From Bhargavaea sp. CC-171006 (GTDB lineage: Bacteria > Bacillota > Bacilli > Bacillales_A > Planococcaceae), in NCBI RefSeq assembly GCF_009761675.1, contig NZ_QUZH01000032.1, positions 1-50,743 of the forward strand: DNA of 50,743 nucleotides. The letters are read 5' to 3'. The notes below the pieces were generated by a model that was not told the DNA's origin, ran no database searches, and worked only from the letters and a program-made list of their open reading frames with translations. A program made the position numbers and the translations under genes. This document shows positions 11,886 through 20,167 of this stretch, piece after piece (within the stretch, counting starts at the first letter, position 1; every line of letters starts with the position of its first letter).

Positions 11886-13333
11886 GTGGTTTCCTCCTGT
11901 GCGTGGTCCGCGCAATTTGCATCAAGCGCTTGCTCCACGATGAATATGTACGGGCCGCCCGTGCGGCCGTCCCGTGTAAACCCTCTTCCGTAACGGACGC
12001 CCGGGACCGCGACAACTCGCCCGTCCGCTGCGGTGACGATCGGCCATGAAGCCCTCAGGCCCCTTGGAATCTTGTCGTCGATGAAAATCCGTGAAACTTT
12101 CTTCGGTTCGGCCATGTTCGGAAGAAGGATCCGGTCGCCCGAGCGCGGCGGGCGCACCGAGAGCGGCGGCATGGCCGCCTCCTCCCCGAAATACAGAACC
12201 TCCCGGCCTGGTGACGGCTCCGGCTCCGAAACCGAATCCCGGTCCGACCAGAACAGCCGCACACCGGCTCCCGCGGAAACCCAGCCGCCGGCCGGCAGCA
12301 GGGTTTCCGGGGCTTTTCCGGACGCTTCCTGCCCGGTCTTCCGGAATATGGCTTTTCCGTATTCCCTCTCCAGCCGGAATCCGTCCGGGAGGTCGACCGA
12401 ACCGCTCCCTTCAGTGCGCGTCAGCTGACTGAGGATCAGCGTTTCCAGGCGCGCGCCGGAGGGATGCCGACCTGAAAGGTATAGATAGTCTAATAGTATG
12501 GGAATTATGCGCCTTTGTAAAGCGGAGGGCACACGGGAGAAGGCCTCTGTCATCACGGCCAATCCGCCGCCGGGAAGGGGGGCGGAAATCTTCTCCCACT
12601 CTTCCCGTGCCCGTCCGTTCAGATACGCCTCATCTTCTCTCCTGGCCAGATCCCACTCGGCGACATGGCATGCCGCCCTGGGGTTTTCTTCCCGGATCAA
12701 CGGGACGATGCGATGACGGAACCGGTTTCGTGTGTAATCCGGTTTCATGTTGCTCGGATCCGTCCTGTAGGGAAGCGCATTCGCTTCCAGATACTCCATG
12801 ACTTCCCTTCTTTCACTTAAAAGAAACGGCCGGATCAGAAGTCCTTTTCCGAACCTTCGGGATGCCGGAATACCCGGCGCCGCGTCGGCCGTTCCGCGGG
12901 CAAGCCGCATCAGCACGCTCTCCAGTACATCGTCGGCATGGTGTGCCGTCGCAAGCACTCCGTACCCCTCCCGCTCCATGACCTCACCGAAGTACCGGTA
13001 CCGCTCCGTCCTGCAGACATCCTGGACATTACCGCCCTGTTGCCTCACGATTTCCCCGACCGGAATCGCCGTTCCATGGAAAGGCACGCCAAGCCCTGCG
13101 CACAAGGCGCGGACAAAGCGTGCATCTTCCGCTGACTCTTCACCACGGAGCATATGGTCGACGTGTACCGCCCCGACCGTGAAGCCGCTGTTTTCACCGA
13201 GGCGTCTCATCACGTGGAGGAGGGCGACGGAATCAGGGCCGCCCGAGCAGGCGATAAGCACGCGGGAGTCTTGCGGAATCCATCCTTGCTCACGGATCAG
13301 CTCCGCCGCCTGCCTTACCAGTTTTTCCGCCAT
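11882..13333 (-). CDS. tilS: tRNA(Ile)-lysidine synthetase
   Basis: Converts the wobble cytidine of tRNA-Ile(CAU) to lysidine so that it reads AUA. The 483-residue protein has the N-terminal PP-loop ATPase with [12 protein letters not shown], the [11 protein letters not shown] and [16 protein letters not shown] segments, and a C-terminal TilS domain ending in RPPRSGDRI ... [17 protein letters not shown]. The second ATG (13333) is preferred over one at 13339, because GGGAGG is correctly spaced only for it. It begins 24 bases after spoIIE with no terminator; B. subtilis has yabS and yabT between these genes, which are absent here. Overlaps hpt by four bases. Confidence 0.96.
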   Translation of the reverse strand: MAEKLVRQAAELIREQGWIPQDSRVLIACSGGPDSVALLHVMRRLGENSGFTVGAVHVDHMLRGEESAEDARFVRALCAGLGVPFHGTAIPVGEIVRQQGGNVQDVCRTERYRYFGEVMEREGYGVLATAHHADDVLESVLMRLARGTADAAPGIPASRRFGKGLLIRPFLLSERREVMEYLEANALPYRTDPSNMKPDYTRNRFRHRIVPLIREENPRAACHVAEWDLARREDEAYLNGRAREEWEKISAPLPGGGLAVMTEAFSRVPSALQRRIIPILLDYLYLSGRHPSGARLETLILSQLTRTEGSGSVDLPDGFRLEREYGKAIFRKTGQEASGKAPETLLPAGGWVSAGAGVRLFWSDRDSVSEPEPSPGREVLYFGEEAAMPPLSVRPPRSGDRILLPNMAEPKKVSRIFIDDKIPRGLRASWPIVTAADGRVVAVPGVRYGRGFTRDGRTGGPYIFIVEQALDANCADHAQEETT

Positions 13334-13357
13334 CTGCATCCCTCCCCCTGTTTCCTT

Positions 13358-15769
13358 TCATCTTACCACCGTTTCCTTGCCGGTAACCGTTGAATATGGC
13401 GTGAATATTGACCATTTCTGGACCGTGTGCTCGATTTTGATGACAATCACCGTCCGGTCGTCAGACGGCAGCCGGAATTTGCGGGCCATTTCCTGCATGA
13501 TATAATCTGCCATCCCGTCCGTACCAAGGTCTTCACAGCGCGACAGCACCGCTCCCAGCATGCGCTCCTGCTGCTCCGGAGCGACCGACGGCGAGAACAT
13601 GCCATCTGTCATCATGACGATCACATCGCCCGCCTTCAGGCCATGGCGCTTTGCGTCCACCGAGAAGGACGGCAGGAAGCCGAACGGCACCGCGGCGCTC
13701 TCCAGTTTGAACAATTTCCCGCCCCTGCTGATGTAGGTCGACATCGAGCCGGCCTTGTACGACCAGAGCCTGCCGTCCTGCAGGTCGATCAGCGCCAGGT
13801 CGACCGTCGCGTACATATCGTCCCCTCCCTTGAGGGACATGACATAATGGAGCGTGTGCATCGCCGTTTCCGGATCCATCCGGCGGTTCAGGCATTCCCT
13901 CATGAGCCGGATCACCTTCCGGCTTTCCCGGTAGGCCTGTGCATCCGAACCCATGCCATCTGACAGGATCACCGCGGCAAGGCCGTCATGAAGATGGAAC
14001 ACTTCGTGGGAATCGCCTGCGTGGAATGTGCCGTCCTTGGAAGAAGACACGACCGAGTAGTCCATCGTGAAGCGGACGGCAGAGACGAACGTCACCTGGA
14101 GATGCGGGAACGGATCCTCCAGGAACACCGACTTCTCCACCTCGAACGGCTCGCCGTACATCTCGTTCAGCACCGGCATGATGAGCCGCTCTGCGACCAT
14201 GCGCTCCGTCTCCCACTCGCTTTTGCGATCCGGCAGCGAGCAGACGATTTTGCGGGCGCCCTGCTCCTCCGACAGGATATCCACCTGGAAGTGCGGGATT
14301 TCCAGCTTATGCAGACGGGCGGACAATTCCTCTTCTTCAGGGCGGAATGTCTTGATCTCTTCTTTCATATTCATCATCATGTCGTTCAGGTGACGGCTCA
14401 TGTCGCGCAGCTGAAGCGCAAGCATCTTCCGCCCGTGATGAAGCTGGTTGTTCAGGACGGCCTGGGAATAATCCTCCTCGAGTTCCTGCATGAGCCCCGT
14501 GGAACGCACGCACTTGTATCCGATCCGCTCCTCCATCCTGATCCTTGGCCCGCGCTTCGGCGAAGCCTGGGCCTTCATCCACTCGTCAAGAAGCGGCGCG
14601 ATGCCGTCTTCGGGATCCGACCAGCACTTCTCGTAGCGGAAGCATGACTGGCAGATGGCCGGCGGGCGGCGCTGCCCCTCGTCTTCCCGGTTGCCGTTGT
14701 GGTCGCTTACCAGCTGCGACATGAAGTGGGCAAACTGGTGGAAGTCATGCAGCTGGCTGTCCATCTTTTCCTCAAGCCAGACTCTCCGGCGCTCCGACTG
14801 CACGGTGCGGTCCGGATTCACCCTGCTGCGTACAAATGCGAGCGAGCGGGACGGGATGCAGAGGAACAGAAGAGTGGCAAGTGCCATCGACATAAAGTGG
14901 ACGTCATCAAGCGGCAGGGTCTCGTCATACATATAGAAGAACACCGAAGCGAGCGGTGCGGCAGCCGCTATGCCAAGCTTGCCGGCCTTCGCGGCGATTC
15001 CCGCACAGAAGCCGGTCAGCGCATAAAGGGCGATCATGCCGCTGAACTCAAGATCAGAGACACTGACAATTGTCCCGATCACCGTCGCAGCAGCCGTTCC
15101 CGCCGCCAGTCCCCCGACCGATACCGAGAACAGCACAGCAAGATGGATCAGGACGGCCGGTAGCGAGAACTGACCATAAATCATCCCGCCCATTCCCGTG
15201 ATCATCAGCGCACCGACGAGGAACGCGGCCCCCGTCCGCTCCGCAGTCCAGCGCTCATGCAGGAACTTGTGCGCCGGCGTGAACACCGCAAACAGGAAAA
15301 CCGCCATAAATGCCGTCAGCAGCGCCTCGCAGGCAATGAGAAACCAGACATCCCCCGCCACCTGACCTCCGTATGAGGCCATCTGCCAGACCGATTGGAT
15401 TGCCAGCACGACCAGCCCGAGCGTCACCGGCACCGATTTCCGGAAAACCCGGAAACGGATGATCGAGTGGAACAGCAGGATCTGCAGGATATGGATCGCC
15501 GCTTGTCCCGGCCCGAGCATCATGCTGCCCAGCCCTCCGCCGATGATGACGAGCGGAAGGTAATTCCGGTAGCGGATGGCCGCCAGCGCCCATACCGGCA
15601 ACAGGAACGGCACAGCCGCCTCGAACAGCACCGCCCTTGATAGGAAAAACGAAGCTGCCAGGAAAAACAGCGAGAATCCGATCTTCACCTTGCGCCTGGA
15701 CACCGCATCCGCCCAGCGCCTGAATGGCATGCCTGCATTTTGCCATGCCTCATTCCCCAATAATCTCAT
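13358..15769 (-). CDS. spoIIE: Stage II sporulation protein E, PP2C phosphatase
   Basis: Membrane-bound serine phosphatase that dephosphorylates SpoIIAA and so activates sigma-F in the forespore; it also takes part in polar division through FtsZ. The 803-residue protein has about ten membrane segments in residues 30-330, a central regulatory region, and a C-terminal PP2C domain with metal-binding aspartates in HAGDSHE, DGMGSD (about 604-609) and MTDGMF (about 722). I start at the ATG at 15769, preceded by GAGGGGGAA; an upstream in-frame ATG at 15901 has no ribosome site and would add 44 poorly conserved residues. In Bacillus it is transcribed by sigma-A with Spo0A~P; a possible Spo0A box lies upstream. 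Length and layout fit the family (827 in B. subtilis). Confidence 0.96.
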   Translation of the reverse strand: MRLLGNEAWQNAGMPFRRWADAVSRRKVKIGFSLFFLAASFFLSRAVLFEAAVPFLLPVWALAAIRYRNYLPLVIIGGGLGSMMLGPGQAAIHILQILLFHSIIRFRVFRKSVPVTLGLVVLAIQSVWQMASYGGQVAGDVWFLIACEALLTAFMAVFLFAVFTPAHKFLHERWTAERTGAAFLVGALMITGMGGMIYGQFSLPAVLIHLAVLFSVSVGGLAAGTAAATVIGTIVSVSDLEFSGMIALYALTGFCAGIAAKAGKLGIAAAAPLASVFFYMYDETLPLDDVHFMSMALATLLFLCIPSRSLAFVRSRVNPDRTVQSERRRVWLEEKMDSQLHDFHQFAHFMSQLVSDHNGNREDEGQRRPPAICQSCFRYEKCWSDPEDGIAPLLDEWMKAQASPKRGPRIRMEERIGYKCVRSTGLMQELEEDYSQAVLNNQLHHGRKMLALQLRDMSRHLNDMMMNMKEEIKTFRPEEEELSARLHKLEIPHFQVDILSEEQGARKIVCSLPDRKSEWETERMVAERLIMPVLNEMYGEPFEVEKSVFLEDPFPHLQVTFVSAVRFTMDYSVVSSSKDGTFHAGDSHEVFHLHDGLAAVILSDGMGSDAQAYRESRKVIRLMRECLNRRMDPETAMHTLHYVMSLKGGDDMYATVDLALIDLQDGRLWSYKAGSMSTYISRGGKLFKLESAAVPFGFLPSFSVDAKRHGLKAGDVIVMMTDGMFSPSVAPEQQERMLGAVLSRCEDLGTDGMADYIMQEMARKFRLPSDDRTVIVIKIEHTVQKWSIFTPYSTVTGKETVVR

Positions 15770-15807
15770 GATTCGATTCCCCCTCGTCTTTGAATCAAGT
15801 GTCCTGA

Positions 15808-15874
15808 GTATACCGGGGCGATTCACGGAAGTTTGTCTGTTCCTGGCAACCCGGCCGGAGAAACTTTCGACGGA
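15808..15874 (-). promoter_or_regulatory. Putative spoIIE promoter with Spo0A-like box
   Basis: On the minus strand TATACT (15808-15813) stands about 40 bases before the spoIIE start, with no good -35. About 55 bases further upstream is TCCGTCGAA (15866-15874), one mismatch from the Spo0A box core TGTCGAA. A missing -35 with upstream Spo0A boxes is the arrangement known for B. subtilis spoIIE. Assignment is inference. Confidence 0.4.
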
Positions 15875-15970
15875 ATCAGCATCTTTTTTGGAATCTTCCA
15901 TATTTGCGGAAGCTGGCAGGAATACGACGAATCACGCGGCAGGATTTTTGATGCCATAGACAAAAAAAGA

Positions 15971-15999
15971 TTGACACCGGCTGTTCCGCTCTGTATGAT
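15971..15999 (+). promoter_or_regulatory. tRNA-Met promoter (sigma-A)
   Basis: TTGACA (15971-15976), exactly 17 bases, then TATGAT (15994-15999), ending 19 bases before the tRNA. A strong consensus promoter facing away from spoIIE. Confidence 0.85.
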
Positions 16000-16018
16000 A
16001 TGGAAGTGTCGCAAACAC

Positions 16019-16092
16019 GGCGGTGTAGCTCAGCTGGCTAGAGCGTACGGTTCATACCCGTAAGGTCGGGGGTTCGATCCCCTCCGCCGCTA
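16019..16092 (+). tRNA. trnM: tRNA-Met (CAT), elongator type
   Basis: A 74-base cloverleaf: acceptor GGCGGTG pairing with CGCCGCT (first pair G-U), D-arm GCTC/GAGC, anticodon stem TACGG/CCGTA with loop TTCATAC (anticodon CAT), and T-arm with loop TTCGATC. CCA is not encoded. The sequence closely resembles the elongator tRNA-Met of Bacillus rather than an initiator or the lysidine-modified tRNA-Ile2. It has its own promoter and terminator and runs opposite to spoIIE and yabR, although the same tRNA in B. subtilis is, to my knowledge, co-directional with the surrounding genes. Confidence 0.96.
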
Positions 16093-16099
16093 TACGGAA

Positions 16100-16137
16100 A
16101 CCGGCCCTTCCCCGATTCGGGGGAGGGCCGGTTTTTT
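16100..16137 (+). terminator. Terminator of the tRNA-Met gene
   Basis: CCGGCCCT ... AGGGCCGG with further inner pairing (CCCCGATTCGGGG), followed by six Ts, starting eight bases after the tRNA. Confidence 0.95.
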
Positions 16138-16205
16138 CGTGTCCCGGCTAATCGGAAAGCCTGTTTCATGTGGAACGGTGGCGGATGCTGACGGGCCACT
16201 GCAAC

Positions 16206-16242
16206 AAAAAGCGGCCTGCCGGAAAGAATCCGTCAGGCCGCC
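16206..16242 (-). terminator. Terminator of yabR
   Basis: On the minus strand GCGGCCTG/CAGGCCGC with an inner CGG/CCG pairing is followed by TTTTTG. It faces the tRNA terminator, so the two convergent units are insulated. Confidence 0.88.
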
Positions 16243-16310
16243 GAAGCGTTCCCGGGCTGTTTCCCGGGCATCTATATCAGAGATTTTTTTCGATCGAAGC
16301 AGTCAGCAAG

Positions 16311-16745
16311 TCAGCCTCTTCTCGCACCCCGGCCGCCGCGCTTGGATTCCGTCGCGCGCTTGAGGGTGGACAAACGGTCTTCACTGTCCTTCAGGAACCG
16401 TGCCATCTTCTGCTCGAAGTTTTCTTTTCCTACACGTCCGTGGTCGCCGCCGCCACGGTTGCCGCCACGCGGGCGGTATGGGCGCTCCGGACGCTGAGGA
16501 CGTTCGGATTCCGGCTTCGCTTTCCGGATCGACAGGCCGATTTTCCCGTCGTTGCCGACATTCATCACTTTAACTTCTACGGTATCGCCGACCTTGAGCA
16601 AATCATTGATGTCCTTGACGTAGTGGTCTGCAACCTCACTGATGTGGACCAGGCCAGTCTTCCCGTTAGGCAGCTCAACGAATGCCCCGAAGTTGGTGAT
16701 TCCTGTTACTTTACCCTGTACCTTGCTGCCGACTTCAATTGACAT
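16311..16745 (-). CDS. yabR: S1-domain RNA-binding protein YabR
   Basis: A 144-residue protein: one S1 RNA-binding domain (residues 1-75, with VQGKVTGITNFGAFVELPNGKTGLVHISE) and a basic, arginine- and glycine-rich tail (RPQRPERPYRPRGGNRGGG ... SKRGGRGARRG). It belongs to the YabR/YugI (general stress protein 13) family, whose members bind ribosomes or RNA; the exact role here is unknown. AAGGAGGAG precedes the ATG. It is a single-gene unit with a strong promoter, a leader of about 80 bases with short inverted repeats, and a terminator. In B. subtilis it sits between divIC and spoIIE, as here. Confidence 0.93.
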   Translation of the reverse strand: MSIEVGSKVQGKVTGITNFGAFVELPNGKTGLVHISEVADHYVKDINDLLKVGDTVEVKVMNVGNDGKIGLSIRKAKPESERPQRPERPYRPRGGNRGGGDHGRVGKENFEQKMARFLKDSEDRLSTLKRATESKRGGRGARRG

Positions 16746-16838
16746 AAAAAAAATGCTCCTCCTTAAAGATTAAGCGGGCCGTCACTGACAGCCATGCATA
16801 CATATTCCGGGTCTTGACAGACCAAGTCCCTTGACCTA

Positions 16839-16866
16839 ATTATAACCAACAATCAAAGAGTGTCAA
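16839..16866 (-). promoter_or_regulatory. yabR promoter (sigma-A)
   Basis: TTGACA (16861-16866), a 16-base spacer and TATAAT (16839-16844) on the minus strand. Confidence 0.8.
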
Positions 16867-16931
16867 TGAATCGGCCGGATTTCTTGGAGCGGGCGGAGTT
16901 TAAGAGGATTCCGCCTTACTGCATCCCCATT

Positions 16932-16975
16932 AAAAACAGCAGCGGCTACTCCGTTTATTCCCGGGCCGCTGCTGT
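16932..16975 (-). terminator. Terminator of divIC
   Basis: On the minus strand an ACAGCAGCGGC/GCCGCTGCTGT stem with an 18-base loop is followed by TTTTTAA. Confidence 0.9.
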
Positions 16976-16996
16976 CCTCTTTTTATAGAAGACGGT

Positions 16997-17425
16997 TTAC
17001 TTCTCTGAGTCTCCGTCTTTTTTCTCTTTATCCTTTTTCTCATCATCCGGTAGTGTGAAGATGATTTCGCCTTCCTCGGACAGGAGGTATTCCTTCCTGG
17101 CGAGCTTGGCGATGTATTCCGGGTCGTCCAGTTTTTCGAGCTCAAGTTCCAGGGCCGCGCCTTCTTCCTGAAGTTTCTCCAGCTCCGCGATCGCTGCTTT
17201 TTTCTCTTCCTGCTTGGCGGCGATAGCCTGGTTCTTTTCGACGAGCGACCAGGTCATCCACCCGAATATCAGCACCGCGAGAACGGCGAAGACAGCGAGT
17301 CTCCTATAGAGCCGGATTTTCCGCGCTTTCTTGATCTGTTCCTTGCGTTCCCGGGCCCGGACATACTCGGTCTGGATCGGTGTGACGGGCCCATGACTGT
17401 TTGCCTGCCTGCTTTGCTGTTCCAT
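16997..17425 (-). CDS. divIC: Cell division protein DivIC
   Basis: Septum protein of the FtsB type that acts with FtsL and DivIB in the divisome. The 142-residue protein has a short cytoplasmic N-terminus rich in Arg/Lys, one membrane helix (LAVFAVLAVLIFGWMTWSLV), an extracytoplasmic coiled coil (QEEKKAAIAELEKLQEEG...) and the conserved end LARKEYLLSEEGEIIF, followed by a charged Lys/Glu/Asp tail. I start at the ATG at 17425, preceded by AGGGGGA. An upstream in-frame ATG at 17467 lies inside a TATAAT box and is probably not transcribed from that promoter. It follows yabQ by 48 bases. Confidence 0.92.
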   Translation of the reverse strand: MEQQSRQANSHGPVTPIQTEYVRARERKEQIKKARKIRLYRRLAVFAVLAVLIFGWMTWSLVEKNQAIAAKQEEKKAAIAELEKLQEEGAALELELEKLDDPEYIAKLARKEYLLSEEGEIIFTLPDDEKKDKEKKDGDSEK

Positions 17426-17465
17426 CCTCGGTCCCCCTGCCTGCGTCGGAGCGCATGATTCATCC

Positions 17466-17494
17466 ATTATACCTCATGCGGACCTCTTTTTTAA
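17466..17494 (-). promoter_or_regulatory. Internal promoter for divIC
   Basis: On the minus strand TTAAAA (17489-17494), 17 bases, then a perfect TATAAT (17466-17471). It lies at the yabQ stop and would give the essential divIC gene vegetative expression independent of the sporulation promoter before yabP. Confidence 0.6.
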
Positions 17495-17977
17495 GGGGTG
17501 GCCGGCGAACTTGCGGCGAACTTTTCTTGACAGATTCCCCGCTTTTCTGCGGACCGCACGGATCGGCTTTTGAAACGGGCGCAGCAGCAGCCGTACCAGG
17601 AAGAGGACCAGGCGGAGCGGGATTCCGATAATGAAGGCGACTATTCCCCAGACCAGCCCCAGCAGGAACAGGACCGGACGGATGATCAGCGCTGCGAGCA
17701 GCCTGCCCGCAAACCTGAACGGCCGGTGCAGCGCAGATTCGTAAAGCAATACGCCGAGCAGCTGGGCCAGCAGGTCATAGAGCCTCCATTCGCCCGACCG
17801 CACGGCGAACAGGACGGAAAACGCGGCCAACCCCAAAAGCGGCCACGCCATCAGCTCGATGGCGGTGCCGGCCCGGGTACCGCCGCCCGCCGTCCGGATC
17901 ATGTCGATGACGGCAGCGGCAAGGATGCCTGTCCCGGCCATGGCCAGCAGGCTGAGCAGCTGATGGGAAACGATCAT
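17474..17977 (-). CDS. yabQ: Spore cortex biosynthesis membrane protein YabQ
   Basis: A 167-residue membrane protein with four or five hydrophobic segments (for example QLLSLLAMAGTGILAAAVID and LLAALIIRPVLFLLGLVWGI) and a strongly basic C-terminus (RRKAGNLSRKVRRKFAG). Position after yabP, before divIC, and topology identify it as YabQ, needed for cortex formation in B. subtilis and localised to the outer forespore membrane. It overlaps yabP by four bases (ATGA). Sequence conservation in this family is low, so the call rests mainly on synteny. Confidence 0.88.
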   Translation of the reverse strand: MIVSHQLLSLLAMAGTGILAAAVIDMIRTAGGGTRAGTAIELMAWPLLGLAAFSVLFAVRSGEWRLYDLLAQLLGVLLYESALHRPFRFAGRLLAALIIRPVLFLLGLVWGIVAFIIGIPLRLVLFLVRLLLRPFQKPIRAVRRKAGNLSRKVRRKFAGHPLKKRSA

Positions 17978-18279
17978 CCGAATAACTTGGTAAGGATATT
18001 CCGTGAATGACCGTCTTCGTCTTCATACTGGAGCACTTTCACGGTCCCCTCGAGGGTGAGAAGGCCCTTGTCCACGTCGAGGTGGACGATCCGGAGCCCG
18101 TCTCCCCGGATCTGGAGCTGTCCCTGCGAGGTGCGTACGATAAACTCTTCCTGGTCAAATCGGTCGATCGCTTTTACCGACGTCAGATCCATCCTTTTGC
18201 GGTTTCTGAGCGACACGTGGTGGTCGCCGGATGGAATCTGGTAGGCAGTGCCCGGATTTTCCGTCTGTTCGATCTGCAT
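17974..18279 (-). CDS. yabP: Sporulation protein YabP
   Basis: A 101-residue soluble protein of the YabP/YqfC family, with HHVSLRNRKRMDLTSVKAIDRFDQEEFIVRT and a C-terminal LTLEGTVKVLQYEDE. Made in the mother cell in B. subtilis under sigma-E; its molecular role is unknown. I start at the ATG at 18279, which follows AGGGGGAA; the longer frame to 18348 would begin upstream of the sigma-E -10 element. It is preceded by a near-perfect sigma-E promoter and followed by yabQ. Confidence 0.93.
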   Translation of the reverse strand: MQIEQTENPGTAYQIPSGDHHVSLRNRKRMDLTSVKAIDRFDQEEFIVRTSQGQLQIRGDGLRIVHLDVDKGLLTLEGTVKVLQYEDEDGHSRNILTKLFG

Positions 18280-18321
18280 CTGTTCGTTCCCCCTTTTCGC
18301 TTGTCCTTGTCCGTTCAACGC

Positions 18322-18351
18322 ATTGTATGAGCGGAAGCGGGGAAACATGAC
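18322..18351 (-). promoter_or_regulatory. Sigma-E promoter of yabP-yabQ
   Basis: On the minus strand GTCATGTT (18344-18351), 14 bases, then CATACAAT (18322-18329). This is one mismatch from the classic sigma-E pattern GTCATATT-N14-CATACAAT and lies 42 bases before the yabP start. Confidence 0.85.
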
Positions 18352-18367
18352 CTGAAGAATACCGATG

Positions 18368-18408
18368 GAAAAACGGCCCGGGACGCTTGGTGCGCTCCGG
18401 GCCGTTTT
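18368..18408 (-). terminator. Terminator of yabM-mazG-rqcP
   Basis: On the minus strand AAAACGGCCCGG/CCGGGCCGTTTTT with inner GCGC/GCGT pairing, four bases after the rqcP stop. Confidence 0.95.
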
Positions 18409-18411
18409 GTG

Positions 18412-18702
18412 TCAGTCTTCGTCGTCGATGAATTCGGGTTCGACTTTGTCGAGTTTTTCTTCTTTCAGGATGGTGAACATGTTGCCGGCTTCATCTTTTT
18501 TGACGGAGTCCTTCAGCATGTCCACACGGGCGGTTACCAGCTTCTGGCCAAAGCGGATGGCGAGCTCGTCGCCCTCTTTGACAACAGTCGATGCCTTTGC
18601 CTTTTTGCCGTTCACCATAATGCGGCCCTGGTCCGCCACTTCCTTTGCCAGCGTGCGCCGCTTGATGAGGCGGGACACTTTCAGGAATTTATCGAGTCTC
18701 AC
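18412..18702 (-). CDS. rqcP: S4-domain ribosome quality-control protein RqcP
   Basis: A 96-residue protein with an S4 RNA-binding domain at residues 1-60 (MRLDKFLKVSRLIKRRTLAKEVADQG), homologous to B. subtilis YabO/RqcP and E. coli Hsp15. RqcP helps RqcH add C-terminal alanine tails to nascent chains on obstructed 50S subunits. The C-terminal third is acidic. The start is a GTG at 18702, preceded by GGAGAGG at the end of mazG, whose stop adjoins it. Last gene of the yabM-mazG-rqcP unit, before a strong terminator. Confidence 0.93.
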   Translation of the reverse strand: MRLDKFLKVSRLIKRRTLAKEVADQGRIMVNGKKAKASTVVKEGDELAIRFGQKLVTARVDMLKDSVKKDEAGNMFTILKEEKLDKVEPEFIDDED

Positions 18703-20163
18703 TTACATCCTCTCCAATCGTTTCGCTTCATCCCAGAATGCGTCGAGTTCTTCCAGCGTATAGTCTTCAAAACTTCCCCGGCCTTCCCGGACCCGTTCCT
18801 CGACATGGGTGAAGCGCCTTCTGAACTTGCGGTTGGCCCCGGTCATCGCCTCTTCGGGCGACACCTTATAATAGCGGGCGAGGTTGACGAGCGTGAAGAG
18901 CACGTCGCCGAACTCATCGGTCCGTTCGCCTTCTCCGCCATTCTCTGCAGCATGCCGGAATTCCTGCCATTCCTCTTCGAACTTGTCCCAGGCGCCTTCC
19001 GCATCGGGCCAGGTGAATCCGTGCCTGGCGGCTTCCTTCTGGTAGTTGTAAGACGTGAGGAGAGACGAGGCGTAGCGCTCCTGCCCGTCCAGGACCGAAC
19101 GGGTTGTTCCGCCTTTTTCCCGTTCCTTGATCGCCTGCCAGTTGCTGACGACGGCATCGGCGTCAGCCGCATCCGCGTCGCCGAACACATGCGGATGGCG
19201 GCGGATCATTTTTTCCGCAACCGTCTCCAGCACATCCTCCATCTGGAAGTAGCCGTTGTCCTCCCCGATCTGCGCATGGAGGAACACCTGCAGAAGCACA
19301 TCGCCCAGTTCGCCGATGATGGCGTCATCGTCCCCGTCATCGATTGCCTGGACGAGTTCATGCGCTTCCTCGATCAGGTATTTCCGGAGCGACTCGTGTG
19401 TCTGTTCGCGGTCCCAAGGGCAACCGTCCGGACTTCTCAGGATGCGGATGATCTCGCGGAAGGCGTCCCATTCCTTCAGCCGCTCTTCAAGCCGGACGGC
19501 AGGAGGAATGTAAAGCGTCATGAGGTTGCTGGTCTCCACAGTCCGGTCCAGCTCATAAAGCGGGACGGTGACGAGCTTTTCTTCAGGGGACCCGGCAGCC
19601 GTGACAATGGTGACCGGGTGGTCGTCCGGGTACTTTTCCATGAGCGTAAGCTTGACGTCTGATGCACTGAACGCATCATACACCTGAGCGATCAGGACGT
19701 GCTGGTCCATTTTTACATCATCCCGGTGCATCTCCGTGCCGTCCAGCAGCTGGAAACCGTCGATCGGGTCGATCCGGAGCGCGTTGAATACCGGGTCCAG
19801 AAAGCTCTGGCCGCCTTCGATATGAAGGAGCGCCCTTCCTTCACGCTCCGCCTGGACCAGGTGCTGGACAGTCTGTTCGGCCACAAGCGGATGGCCGGGC
19901 ACGGCGTACATGACCGGCCCTTCTTCAGCCATGTCCAGGAGCGTGTCCGCGATTTCGCGGTAAACCGGAGGGAAAGTATCATGTTTGGTGTAGACGTCGT
20001 CGAATGTGCGGAATGTGATGCCTTCCGCCTCCAGTTCTGCGATGACGGGATGGTCAGCCGTCCGGACATGTACGAGCCCTGCACTTTTCAGCTTGCGATA
20101 GACGCCGAGCGGCAGCCCGTCGAGGCCCGACGCCCCGAGACCGATCACGGTGATTTCATTCAT
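18703..20163 (-). CDS. mazG: Tetrapyrrole methylase / MazG fusion YabN
   Basis: A 486-residue two-part protein. Residues 1-220 are a tetrapyrrole-methylase-like domain (ITVIGLGASGLDGLPLGV, MYAVPGHPLVAEQTV). Residues 235-486 hold two MazG nucleotide pyrophosphohydrolase repeats, with LIEEAHELVQAI ... GELGDVLLQV and EEWQEFRHA ... DEFGDVLFTLVNL, the EExxE-D metal motifs. MazG hydrolyses nucleoside triphosphates to monophosphates, cleaning up aberrant nucleotides. The role of the methylase-like half is unknown. It starts four bases after yabM at an ATG with AGGAAG, and abuts rqcP. The normal length and fusion for Bacillales YabN. Confidence 0.95.
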   Translation of the reverse strand: MNEITVIGLGASGLDGLPLGVYRKLKSAGLVHVRTADHPVIAELEAEGITFRTFDDVYTKHDTFPPVYREIADTLLDMAEEGPVMYAVPGHPLVAEQTVQHLVQAEREGRALLHIEGGQSFLDPVFNALRIDPIDGFQLLDGTEMHRDDVKMDQHVLIAQVYDAFSASDVKLTLMEKYPDDHPVTIVTAAGSPEEKLVTVPLYELDRTVETSNLMTLYIPPAVRLEERLKEWDAFREIIRILRSPDGCPWDREQTHESLRKYLIEEAHELVQAIDDGDDDAIIGELGDVLLQVFLHAQIGEDNGYFQMEDVLETVAEKMIRRHPHVFGDADAADADAVVSNWQAIKEREKGGTTRSVLDGQERYASSLLTSYNYQKEAARHGFTWPDAEGAWDKFEEEWQEFRHAAENGGEGERTDEFGDVLFTLVNLARYYKVSPEEAMTGANRKFRRRFTHVEERVREGRGSFEDYTLEELDAFWDEAKRLERM

Positions 20164-20167
20164 GGGA

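Noticed and set aside
13358-15901. SpoIIE starting at 15901.
   Set aside because: No ribosome site, and the added region covers the likely promoter and Spo0A box.
16019-16092. tRNA-Ile2 (CAU, lysidine substrate of TilS), considered because tilS is nearby.
   Set aside because: The acceptor, anticodon stem and T-arm match Bacillus elongator tRNA-Met, not tRNA-Ile2.
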